Assembly (NCBI GenBank): GCA_024640545.1 | Contig: JAHEEU010000005.1 | Coordinates: 1-39,957, forward strand | Direction: 5' to 3' | DNA from: Geobacteraceae bacterium | GTDB lineage: Bacteria; Desulfobacterota; Desulfuromonadia; Desulfuromonadales; BM103 | Length of the DNA stretch: 39,957 nt | Shown here: piece by piece, positions 12,042-22,254 of the stretch | Numbering within the stretch: position 1 is the first letter of the stretch | Layout: each line of letters starts with the position of its first letter | Notes under the pieces: model-generated | What the model was told of the DNA's origin: nothing | Seen by the model: the letters and a program-made list of their open reading frames with translations, nothing else | The model's database searches: none | Translations under genes and position numbers: made by a program

Positions 12042-12565
12042 GCGATCTCTCCCTTCCCGTAACGGGTCCTCTCGACCAGTGGCTTCCGCACACCCTGGAG
12101 CCTCCGCCAGCCCAGCAAACCGATCAGCACCAAGAAAAATACGGTTGCCATTGCTGTATGCAGGGCCAGCGCGAGACCGGTATGTGCCGTCTCACCCTGG
12201 GAGACGCTGCTGAAGAAGGCAACCAGGTCAGCCTGTTCAGCCTCGGTCAGTGGGCGTTCCGAGTAGATTGCGTTCATGCTTTCGAAAGATAGATCTTCCA
12301 GGACCCCGACAACTCCCTCTTCGCCGTAATCGGCAAACAGGGCCGTCAGGTCGGGGCCGTAACTGGCTCCGGACGCATAGCCCAACTCATGCCCGGCGAT
12401 CGCGTGACAGGCCAGGCAAGGCGCGCCCCCATTTGAGAAACTGATGGTGCCGACAAAGAGAGCCTCGCCACGCAGCGGGTCTCCCGATTGGGCCAAAGCC
12501 GGCGCTGAGAACAGGAGCAGCCCAGCTGCCAGCAAAGTAAAGCAATGCATCGCTCGTCTAGTCAT
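12038..12565 (-). CDS. Monoheme cytochrome c with C-terminal membrane anchor, first gene of the nar operon
   Basis: Signal peptide, CLACH heme motif, C-terminal [26 protein letters not shown] overlap with narG. Confidence 0.88.
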   Translation of the reverse strand: MTRRAMHCFTLLAAGLLLFSAPALAQSGDPLRGEALFVGTISFSNGGAPCLACHAIAGHELGYASGASYGPDLTALFADYGEEGVVGVLEDLSFESMNAIYSERPLTEAEQADLVAFFSSVSQGETAHTGLALALHTAMATVFFLVLIGLLGWRRLQGVRKPLVERTRYGKGEIA

Positions 12566-12732
12566 CGGTCTCCCTCTTCCAGCCGAAAAGCGCCAGGATA
12601 TTCAGTTGTTGTGTTCAAGACTCGAAAAGATCTGGGTTGCAGCTATGTAAAAGCAACTTGTTGGTTTGAAGGTGAGGAACTGTTGCGGGAAGGACGCTGT
12701 TCGGGCGGGCAACAATTCCAGATGGCCTACCT

Positions 12733-12738
12733 ATAATA
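12733..12738 (-). promoter_or_regulatory. Candidate -10 element of the nar operon (TATTAT on minus strand)
   Basis: One mismatch to TATAAT; places a TSS near 12726, about 39 bp from the centre of the FNR-like box. Confidence 0.4.
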
Positions 12739-12757
12739 CAATGTTTTATCGATATAA

Positions 12758-12771
12758 TTGACCTGCATCAA
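12758..12771. promoter_or_regulatory. FNR/CRP-superfamily binding site candidate TTGAC-CTGC-ATCAA
   Basis: One mismatch to TTGAT-N4-ATCAA, between divergent nar and mob operons. Confidence 0.75.
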
Positions 12772-12813
12772 AAAAGCGCAAAACAACCGGTTTCATTTTT
12801 CAAACGAGCTGAT

Positions 12814-12819
12814 TATACT
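12814..12819 (+). promoter_or_regulatory. Candidate -10 element (TATACT) for the mob/mod operon
   Basis: Five of six match to TATAAT, predicted TSS about 61 bp from the FNR-like box centre. Confidence 0.35.
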
Positions 12820-12828
12820 GATTTCGCT

Positions 12829-13428
12829 ATGCATATTTCGCACAACGCACTCATGGACGACATCACCGGGGTCCTTCTGGCGGGCGGCAAAAGCCGCCGC
12901 ATGGGATACGACAAGGCACGCATAATGGTCGGCGGGCAAACCTTGTTTTGCCGATCACTCGACCTGCTGCGCCGGCATTTCCAGGCGGTTTTCATCGCCG
13001 GCGACCGTCCGGACCTGGCGCCCCCCGACCTGCCGGTGATTGCCGACATTTATCCTGGCAGCGCCCTGGGCGGTCTCTATACCGGCTTGCGCTCTGCGAA
13101 AACCGAGTGGATCTTCGTCGCACCCTGCGACATGCCCCACCCCGACGCGCGGATTCTCGAACTGCTGGTCAGCCGGCGCAACGGTTACGATGCCGTCGTC
13201 CCGCGTACCCCGGAAGGCTACGAACCGGTGTTCGCCCTCTATCACAAACGCTGCCTGCCACAGATGGAGGCGATGCTGCAGCAGGGGCAATACCGCATCT
13301 ACGACTTCTACCAGCGCATCAATATCCATTTTCTCGACTGGCATGAATTGCCAGGCGATTGGCAGCGCAGCCTGTTGAATATCAACACCCCGGATCAGCT
13401 GGCCCGACTCAGGGAGGAACTCTCATGA
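12829..13428 (+). CDS. mobA: Molybdenum cofactor guanylyltransferase
   Basis: MDDITGVLLAGGKSRRMGYDKA...FVAPCDMPHPD...; start may be the internal Met at 12853. Confidence 0.92.
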   Translation: MHISHNALMDDITGVLLAGGKSRRMGYDKARIMVGGQTLFCRSLDLLRRHFQAVFIAGDRPDLAPPDLPVIADIYPGSALGGLYTGLRSAKTEWIFVAPCDMPHPDARILELLVSRRNGYDAVVPRTPEGYEPVFALYHKRCLPQMEAMLQQGQYRIYDFYQRINIHFLDWHELPGDWQRSLLNINTPDQLARLREELS

Positions 13429-13934
13429 CCCCGCCTGTCGTTTCGATCGTCGCCAAGAGCGGCACCGGGAAAACCACCCTGCTGGAGAAGTTGATTGTGG
13501 AATTGAAACGACGTGGCTACCGGGTCGGGGCCGTCAAGCACGACGCCCACAGTTTCGACATCGACCGCGAGGGGAAGGATTCCTGGCGGCTGACCCGGGC
13601 CGGTGCGGACACCATGCTGATCACCTCTCCGGAAAAGCTCGCCATGGTCAAGCAGTATCATGCAGAACAAGAGCCGACCCTGGCGGAAACCGTTGCCGCC
13701 CATTGCGGTGATCTCGATATCGTCCTAACCGAAGGATTCAAGAAGAGCGCAATGCCGAAGATCGAGGTCCACCGCCGCGAGCGCAGCTCAAAGCTGCTGT
13801 GCCGAGACGAAGAGCAGGATCCGACCCTGATAGCGGTTGCTTCGGATAGCGCCCTGAATCTCGATGTGCCGCTGTACGACATCAACGATGCCGAGGGTCT
13901 TTGCGACTTCATCGTGGAGAAATTCCTGTCATGA
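13425..13934 (+). CDS. mobB: Molybdopterin-guanine dinucleotide biosynthesis protein B
   Basis: VSIVAKSGTGKTTLLEKLIVELKRRGYRVGAVKHDAHSFDIDREGKDSWRLTRAGAD = MobB P-loop protein; ATGA overlap with mobA. Confidence 0.95.
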   Translation: MTPPVVSIVAKSGTGKTTLLEKLIVELKRRGYRVGAVKHDAHSFDIDREGKDSWRLTRAGADTMLITSPEKLAMVKQYHAEQEPTLAETVAAHCGDLDIVLTEGFKKSAMPKIEVHRRERSSKLLCRDEEQDPTLIAVASDSALNLDVPLYDINDAEGLCDFIVEKFLS

Positions 13935-14293
13935 GCCAGCTCCGCATACGCAGCAAAGTCTGGTTGGAAGTCGATGGCCAGCCCTTTCTTGGCGATGGGC
14001 GCTATCGCCTGCTTTCAGCAATCCAGCGCAACGGCTCGATCAATGCCGCGGCCCGCGACCTGGGAATGTCGTATCGCAAGGTATGGGCCCAGTTGCAGGC
14101 AATGGAGGAAACGACTCCTTTCCCTCTTATGGAGCGCAGGACCGGCGGAAAAGATGGCGGGGCAACTCACTTGACAGCCGAGACGCTTACATTGATGAAA
14201 CGGTTCGGGGAGGTGCGCACCAGAGTCAACGCGGCAGCAGACCATTGCTTTCACGAATGCTTTGCAGGGGACCATGACGATGTTGCTACGTAG
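13931..14293 (+). CDS. ModE-like winged HTH protein without TOBE/molybdate-binding domain
   Basis: RIRSKVWLEVDGQPFLGDGRYRLLSAIQRNGSINAAARDLGMSYRKVWAQLQAMEE; about 120 aa only. Confidence 0.85.
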   Translation: MSQLRIRSKVWLEVDGQPFLGDGRYRLLSAIQRNGSINAAARDLGMSYRKVWAQLQAMEETTPFPLMERRTGGKDGGATHLTAETLTLMKRFGEVRTRVNAAADHCFHECFAGDHDDVAT

Positions 14294-15107
14294 CCTTGCA
14301 TGTCTTGGTTTGCTGCTGGCAGTCACCGCGCCGGCCCTGGCCGGGCCAACCCGCCCCGTCGTGGTCTTTGCCGGCTCCGCAGCACAACCGCCGCTTGAAG
14401 TCGCTGCGGCAGCCTTCCAGGCAAAAACCGGCACCCCGGTGATCCTCCACCTGGGGGGCTCCGGCGCCATGCTCAACCAGATTCGATTGACCGGCCTCGG
14501 GGATCTCTATATCCCAGGATCACCGGACTACATGGAGAAAGCCAGGGTGTTGGACCTGATCGAAGACGCTGAGTTCACGATCGCTTACCTGATCCCTGCG
14601 ATCCTCGTCGCCAAGGGGAATCCTCTCGGGATCAGCGGCTTGCAAGACCTGGAGCGGCCGGGGCTGCGCATCGGCATTGCTGACCCTAACGGGGTCTGCG
14701 TCGGCCTCTACGCGGTGGAAATTCTCGAGGCCAATCACCTGACACACAAAGTCCGGCCCAACCTGCGCGGCATGGTGGAAAGCTGCGCCAAGGCGGCGTC
14801 CATGATCCCTCTCAACCAAGTGGATGTCGTGTTGGGCTGGCGTGAATTCGCCGCGTGGCAACCCGACGCCATGGAGACCATCCCGATCGACGCAGGGGCC
14901 GTCCCTCGACTGGCTTACATCCCTGCTGCGGTGCTGCGTCATGCGCAGAACCGCCCCGGAGCCATGGCTTTCGCTGCCTATCTGAAATCCGCCGAGGGCC
15001 AGGCTTTTTTTCACAAGTGGGGCTACCTGACCGACGAGAAAGTCGCCCGTGAGCTGGCTCCTCGGGCACGTATCGGCGGCACCTATACACTGCCGGAGGA
15101 TTGGTGA
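14274..15107 (+). CDS. Molybdate/tungstate-type ABC transporter substrate-binding protein
   Basis: Signal peptide; VVVFAGSAAQPPLEVAAAAFQAKTGTPVILHLGGSGAML...; genomic context; oxyanion specificity not resolvable. Confidence 0.8.
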   Translation: MTMLLRSLACLGLLLAVTAPALAGPTRPVVVFAGSAAQPPLEVAAAAFQAKTGTPVILHLGGSGAMLNQIRLTGLGDLYIPGSPDYMEKARVLDLIEDAEFTIAYLIPAILVAKGNPLGISGLQDLERPGLRIGIADPNGVCVGLYAVEILEANHLTHKVRPNLRGMVESCAKAASMIPLNQVDVVLGWREFAAWQPDAMETIPIDAGAVPRLAYIPAAVLRHAQNRPGAMAFAAYLKSAEGQAFFHKWGYLTDEKVARELAPRARIGGTYTLPEDW

Positions 15108-15892
15108 TGCTGCGCCGCGACACCGTCTTTAGATTCACCATGCTCCTGCCGCTGGTCATCCTCACCGGCTACTTTCTGCTGCTGGTCGGCAGCCAGTCGG
15201 CGTTCTTCAGTCTCTCCGGGTTCTTCGAGCAGTTATCCCAGGCGGATATCCGCTCGGCGATCGCCCTGAGCCTGCTGGCCGCAACGGCCAGCAGTGCCGT
15301 TGCCGTTGCGTTGGCGATCCCCTCCGCTTACGCGCTGGCCCGCCTCGACTTCCCCGGAAAACGTCTGGTCGACACGTTCATCGATCTGCCGATGGTACTC
15401 ACGCCGATCGCTCTCGGCACCCTGATCCTGATGGCCTGGAATACCGCCTTCGGCAGGATTCTGGACAGCTTCGGGTTGACCTTCCCTTTCACCATGGCCG
15501 GCGTCATCCTGGCCCAGTTTACCGTGGTGGTGGCCATCAGCGTACGCATGCTCAAGGCCACCTTCGAGCAGGTCAGCCCCCGCCAGGAGCAGGTCGCCCG
15601 GTTGCTGGGATGTTCGGCCTTCGGCAGCTTTCTTCATGTCACCCTGCCGCTGGCCAGGCGCGGCATCCTGGCAGCAATCATACTGACCTGGGCCCGGGCT
15701 GTCGGTGAATTCGGCGCCACCGTCATGGTGGCCGGTACCGCCAGGGGTCAGACCGCAACCCTGCCAAGCAGCATCTACCTGGCCATGTCGATGGCAGACC
15801 TGCCGCGCGCCGTGACCCTTGTGGTGATCCTGATCGGCATCTCGCTCCTGGTCCTCTTCGGAGTTCGCCTGGTGATGGAGGAACGAAGATGA
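15107..15892 (+). CDS. Molybdate/tungstate-type ABC transporter permease (ModB/WtpB-like)
   Basis: ALSLLAATASSAVAVALAIPSAYALARLDFPGKRLVDTFIDLPMVLTPIALG...GEFGATVMVAGTARGQTATLPSSIY. Confidence 0.88.
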   Translation: MLRRDTVFRFTMLLPLVILTGYFLLLVGSQSAFFSLSGFFEQLSQADIRSAIALSLLAATASSAVAVALAIPSAYALARLDFPGKRLVDTFIDLPMVLTPIALGTLILMAWNTAFGRILDSFGLTFPFTMAGVILAQFTVVVAISVRMLKATFEQVSPRQEQVARLLGCSAFGSFLHVTLPLARRGILAAIILTWARAVGEFGATVMVAGTARGQTATLPSSIYLAMSMADLPRAVTLVVILIGISLLVLFGVRLVMEERR

Positions 15893-17019
15893 TCCGGGTC
15901 GAGCAGCTCACGGCTCGTCGGGGGCAGTTTACCCTGGGCCCCATCGACATCGATCTCGAGGGGGATTCCTACCTGACTCTGCTTGGGCCTTCCGGTGCCG
16001 GCAAGACCCTGTTCCTGGAAACCTGCATGGGACTGGCGTCCCCGGCAAGCGGACGCGTCTGGCTCGACGGCAAGGATGTCACGCGAACCGTTCCGGAACA
16101 GCGCCATATCTCCTACCTGCCACAGGACCTGGCGCTTTTCCCGCACCTCGGCGCCCGCGACAACATCCTTTTCGGTGCCAGGCGGCGTCAGCTGAAAAGG
16201 GAACAGGTTGATGCTCGGCTCGACAGCCTGGTTGAACTGCTCGATCTGCACAGTATTCTGGGCCGTGATGACGTGTCCACCCTCTCGGGGGGTGAAAAAC
16301 AGCGTGTTGCCCTGGCCCGCGCCCTGCTGCCCAATCCCCGTCTGCTCTTTCTCGACGAACCATTTTCAGCACTGGACGCAACCGTCAAACGACAGCTTCA
16401 GGTTAAATTACGCGAAATCAACCGGCAGTTAGGGGTCACCATTCTCCACGTGACTCACGACCAGGAAGAAGCATTCATGCTGGGAGAGCAGATTGCCGTG
16501 ATGATTCACGGCCGCCTGCAGCAGGTCGGCTCCCGTGATGACATCTACTATCGGCCGGCCACGATCGACGTGGCCCGGTTCCTGCGGAACCAGAATATTT
16601 TCGACCTGACGGTCGAAGATATCCTGCCGGATGGATCCTTGCGGCTCGGCAATGGTATCAGCCTGATTGCGCCAGGATATGACGGCGCCGAAAGAGGTGT
16701 CCGGCTCGCCACAGGCATCCGCTCTGAGGAAGTAATGGTCATCCGGCCGGACCGGCCGATCGGCCCGGAGCTGCAGGACAACCTGTTCCTCGCCACCGTC
16801 GACGATATCCTCGTCTTCGGCGGCACCCATACACTGTCTGTCCGGCTCCAGGACAGCGGCGTCACCGTCGATGTCGAACTGCCAAACTGCGCCATGCGCG
16901 ACCTGGGCTATGCCGTCGGCGATACCCTGCAAGTCTGCCTGCGCAAACGCAGTCTTTGGACGATCCCGCTCAATGGCACAGCGGTTGCGAAGGAGGCTCC
17001 GGATGATCAGTTACGATGA
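15889..17019 (+). CDS. Molybdate/tungstate-type ABC transporter ATP-binding protein (ModC/WtpC-like)
   Basis: Walker A GPSGAGKT, signature LSGGEKQRVALARAL, Walker B LLFLDEPFSALD, C-terminal TOBE-like region. Confidence 0.9.
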   Translation: MIRVEQLTARRGQFTLGPIDIDLEGDSYLTLLGPSGAGKTLFLETCMGLASPASGRVWLDGKDVTRTVPEQRHISYLPQDLALFPHLGARDNILFGARRRQLKREQVDARLDSLVELLDLHSILGRDDVSTLSGGEKQRVALARALLPNPRLLFLDEPFSALDATVKRQLQVKLREINRQLGVTILHVTHDQEEAFMLGEQIAVMIHGRLQQVGSRDDIYYRPATIDVARFLRNQNIFDLTVEDILPDGSLRLGNGISLIAPGYDGAERGVRLATGIRSEEVMVIRPDRPIGPELQDNLFLATVDDILVFGGTHTLSVRLQDSGVTVDVELPNCAMRDLGYAVGDTLQVCLRKRSLWTIPLNGTAVAKEAPDDQLR

Positions 17020-18190
17020 GGCACTGGGGCGGGTTCTTGACAGTTTGTCCAGCCTGCCAGCACATGAGGTCTTCCTCGAAAAGGCGGTGGGCCTCGTCCT
17101 GGCATCCCCGGCCAGGGCCATCTGGGACATGCCATCCTGTGACAACTCGGCTATGGACGGCTTTGCCATCGCCGGAAAGCCGGCGGACCTGGCCATTGGA
17201 CTGGCAGTCGCTGGAGCGTCCTATGCCGGCCGTCCATATCCCGGCATACTGCAGCCCGGACAAGCAGTGCGCATCACCACGGGTGCGGCCCTGCCGCGAG
17301 GGGCCAACACTGTGGTCCCTCTTGAAGAGGCCGAGGAGAGGAACGGATCTATCCACCTGACCCAACCCCCGCAAGTCGGCCAGCACGTTCGTTACCAGGG
17401 AGAAGAGTGTCGCGGCAGCGATGTTCTGGTTGAAGCGGGGACTTTATTGCGCGCCGGTAACATTGCGCTGTTGGCCAGCGCCGGTGTCGATCGCATCAGA
17501 GTCTACCGGCGGCCGCGCGTTGCCGTGATCTCGACCGGCGATGAACTGGTGGAACTCGGTCAGCAGCCCGGCCCCGGCCAGATCATCAACTCAAACCTGC
17601 ACCTATTGAGAACCCGCCTGACGGAATGTGGCTGTACCCCTGTCTGCATCGGGATCGGCGCCGATGATCCCGGCCAGCTTGAGCAACTCATCGACCATGC
17701 CCTTGACGCCGACGTCATCATCTCTACGGGCGGCGTATCGGTTGGTGAAAAGGATCACGTACAGGCTACGCTCGAAAAACGGGATTTCAGGAAAATCTTC
17801 TGGAAGGTTGCTATCAAGCCAGGCAAACCTGTGCTTTTCGGCATGCTCGAGGGCAAGCCGTACTTCGGGTTGCCTGGAAACCCTGCGGCTACGGCAGCGA
17901 CCTTCGAACTGTTCGTCAAACCCGCGTTGAAGCGCCTTGCCGGACACACCTTTGTCCTTCCTGAGAAGCGCAGGGCGGTCTTGACCGACGAGGTCGCGGG
18001 CGGCGGTATGCGACAGGTTTTTCTCTGGTGTCGGCTCGAGTGGCAGGAAAGCAGCTATCGGGTCACGGTCTCACGACACCAGGGATCAGGACAGAATCGT
18101 TGTTTGAGTACCGCAAACGCCATAATTCCAGTGCCTGTTGGCATCAGCAAGCTGCAAGCGGGAGAACTCGTAGAAGTTTTTCTGTTTTAG
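17003..18190 (+). CDS. moeA: Molybdopterin molybdenumtransferase
   Basis: MISYDEALGRVLDSL...DNSAMDGFAI...RVAVISTGDELVELGQ...GQIINSN...GGVSVGEKDHV...FGLPGNPAA. Confidence 0.95.
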   Translation: MISYDEALGRVLDSLSSLPAHEVFLEKAVGLVLASPARAIWDMPSCDNSAMDGFAIAGKPADLAIGLAVAGASYAGRPYPGILQPGQAVRITTGAALPRGANTVVPLEEAEERNGSIHLTQPPQVGQHVRYQGEECRGSDVLVEAGTLLRAGNIALLASAGVDRIRVYRRPRVAVISTGDELVELGQQPGPGQIINSNLHLLRTRLTECGCTPVCIGIGADDPGQLEQLIDHALDADVIISTGGVSVGEKDHVQATLEKRDFRKIFWKVAIKPGKPVLFGMLEGKPYFGLPGNPAATAATFELFVKPALKRLAGHTFVLPEKRRAVLTDEVAGGGMRQVFLWCRLEWQESSYRVTVSRHQGSGQNRCLSTANAIIPVPVGISKLQAGELVEVFLF

Positions 18191-18201
18191 CAGCCATGGC
18201 A

Positions 18202-18236
18202 CGCCCTGGATGCAGTGATGCGTCCAGGGCGTTTTT
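18202..18236 (+). terminator. Intrinsic terminator after moeA
   Basis: CGCCCTGGA...TCCAGGGCG stem followed by TTTTT. Confidence 0.88.
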
Positions 18237-18296
18237 ATAACTGACGATTCGTGTGACAGGCATGGGCCTCCCGTGCCCTTGCACAGGTGACGCAAA

Positions 18297-20162
<1,866 letters not shown>

Positions 20163-20192
20163 TGCCCGACTCCTTTGTGCAGATTTTTGGCG

Positions 20193-21506
20193 CTAAAGGA
20201 TTAGACCTCCGAACACGAATCCCAGGATCACGGCAAAGACTATGGTGCAGGTGCCTGGGATCAGGAAGGGATGGTCGAAGACGTATTTTCCCACCCGGGT
20301 GGAACCGGTATCATCAAACTCGATGGCAGCAAGCAGGGTCGGATAGGTCGGCAAAACGAACAGGGCGCTCACGGCCGGGAAAGCGGCCACCGCCGCCAGG
20401 GGAGTGACCCCGAGAGCGAGGGCTGCCGGCATCAGGGCCTTGGTGGTCGCGGCCTGGGAATAGAGCAGCATCGAGGCAAAAAACAGCACCACGGCCAGAA
20501 GCCACGGCTTTGATTCGAGCAGGTTGCCGGCAAAGACGTTGATTTCTTCGAGGTGGGCAGCCACAAAGGTTGTGCCCAGCCAGGCGACCCCGAGAACGCA
20601 GATGCAGGCGCTCATGCCGGACTTGAAAGTGGACGCATTGAGGATATTCTTCGCCTCAACCTTGCAGGATAGGGTGATCAGGGTTGCCGCGGCCAGCATG
20701 AAGGTGATGATAGCATGGTCCCGCCCGATGACAGGCTCCCTGACAAGACCGACCGATGGGCTGATGGCAACGGCATAGGAGAGAACACAGACGATACTCA
20801 GGCCGAAAATCAACACCGATCGCTTGGCCTGCGGGGTGATTTCCCTGGCCTCGGATTCCCCGGTGGCAGACGCTTCCTTGATCAGCCCTTTGGCCAATCG
20901 TTCCTGGTAGTAAGGGTCGTCTTTCAGATCTTTCCCCAGGAAGTTCGTCACGAAAGCGGCCAGCATAACGGCCAGGAAACTGCTTGGAATGCTGACCATA
21001 AGCAGCTGGATATAGTCGAAACCGATTTTTTCCAGTTCACCGGAAAAAAAGACCACGGCAGCAGAGATCGGTGAGGCGGTTATCCCGATCTGGGAGGCGA
21101 CCGCGGCAATGGAGAGCGGTCGGGAAGGCCTGATCCCTTCACGCTTGGCAACTTCGGCAATGACCGGCAGGGTGGACAGGGCAGTGAGGCCTGAGCCGGC
21201 GAAGAGGGTCATTGAATAGGTGACCATCGGGGCCAGGAAGGTAATATATTTCGGCTTGCTTTTCAAAACCTTCGTCGCGATGTGCACGAGGTAATCGAGC
21301 CCCCCGGCTTCCTGCATCGCGGCGATTGCGGAAATGACCCCCATGATGATGAGGATGACGTCGACCGGGATCGAGCCTGGCTTGAGCCCGAACACGACGC
21401 CGAGGACCAGGACGCCGAAACCTCCGGCAAAACCGATACCGATACTTCCCATCCGTGCGCCGACCCAGATGAAGAGCAGCACGATCAGCAATTCAACGAT
21501 CCACAT
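20193..21506 (-). CDS. Anaerobic C4-dicarboxylate transporter, Dcu family
   Basis: MWIVELLIVLLFIWVGARMGSIGIGFAGGFGVLVLGVVFGLKPGSIPVDVILIIMGVISAIAAMQEAGGLDYLV, DcuA/DcuB-like; in tandem with aspA. Confidence 0.92.
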   Translation of the reverse strand: MWIVELLIVLLFIWVGARMGSIGIGFAGGFGVLVLGVVFGLKPGSIPVDVILIIMGVISAIAAMQEAGGLDYLVHIATKVLKSKPKYITFLAPMVTYSMTLFAGSGLTALSTLPVIAEVAKREGIRPSRPLSIAAVASQIGITASPISAAVVFFSGELEKIGFDYIQLLMVSIPSSFLAVMLAAFVTNFLGKDLKDDPYYQERLAKGLIKEASATGESEAREITPQAKRSVLIFGLSIVCVLSYAVAISPSVGLVREPVIGRDHAIITFMLAAATLITLSCKVEAKNILNASTFKSGMSACICVLGVAWLGTTFVAAHLEEINVFAGNLLESKPWLLAVVLFFASMLLYSQAATTKALMPAALALGVTPLAAVAAFPAVSALFVLPTYPTLLAAIEFDDTGSTRVGKYVFDHPFLIPGTCTIVFAVILGFVFGGLIL

Positions 21507-21572
21507 GACATCGCTCCTTTTTCGTCATCAGGCGTCATGGACAGATTGCTTGAGTCGCCCGGGACGCTTTGC

Positions 21573-22094
21573 TCAGGGAACCTGGTAGGTGCCTCGCAGA
21601 TCCAAGGTCTGTCCTGTTACTGACGATTTTCCCGCTTCCTCCTGAAAGGAAAGGGACGACCAGATGAAGGACAGCTCTCCGGTGATCCCCTTGAGGTGTT
21701 CAGTGCCGCCGACAATGGTTCCTGTGAACCGGTTGTCCTTTTGCAGTTTTTCACTCTTTAAGGTCATAAAGACTTTTGGCCCGGCGAAATCCTTCCAGAC
21801 GCAGCGGGCCTCGATTCCGGTCCCGGTGTCAGCGAAGCCGACGCAATCGGACCAGTAATCCTTCTGCCTGCCAAGACTTGTCTCCAGGTTCACATGGCCG
21901 GACAACTTGAAAGTGTAGATTTTTCTTTCATCTCCAAAAGGGAACATCTCCCGTTCGCCATTGGCGATCCATGTCCCGCTGAACTCACCTGATTCCGCCG
22001 CATGGCCAATTGTCGGCAAATCAGCCATAAGGAACAGGACACTCAGTATGATCATCAACCGGCCCCATTGTTTCTCAGAATGATTGCCGCCCAT
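21573..22094 (-). CDS. Secreted hypothetical protein
   Basis: N-terminal hydrophobic segment ending in IGHAA; GEFSGTWIANGEREMFPFGDERKIYTFKLSGHV... Confidence 0.6.
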   Translation of the reverse strand: MGGNHSEKQWGRLMIILSVLFLMADLPTIGHAAESGEFSGTWIANGEREMFPFGDERKIYTFKLSGHVNLETSLGRQKDYWSDCVGFADTGTGIEARCVWKDFAGPKVFMTLKSEKLQKDNRFTGTIVGGTEHLKGITGELSFIWSSLSFQEEAGKSSVTGQTLDLRGTYQVP

Positions 22095-22254
22095 CGCGCA
22101 TCCCCCTAAATATGTTGGTGTATGTTAAGTTTAAATATATAATCAACCCGACAACATTCAAGCCGTCAAATGAACAATCTTTAATGTTTTTTTTTATTTG
22201 GCAGACCTTTCAAGTGGCAATTTATCAGGGTAAATCTTGTAAGGAGGCTGTGCC

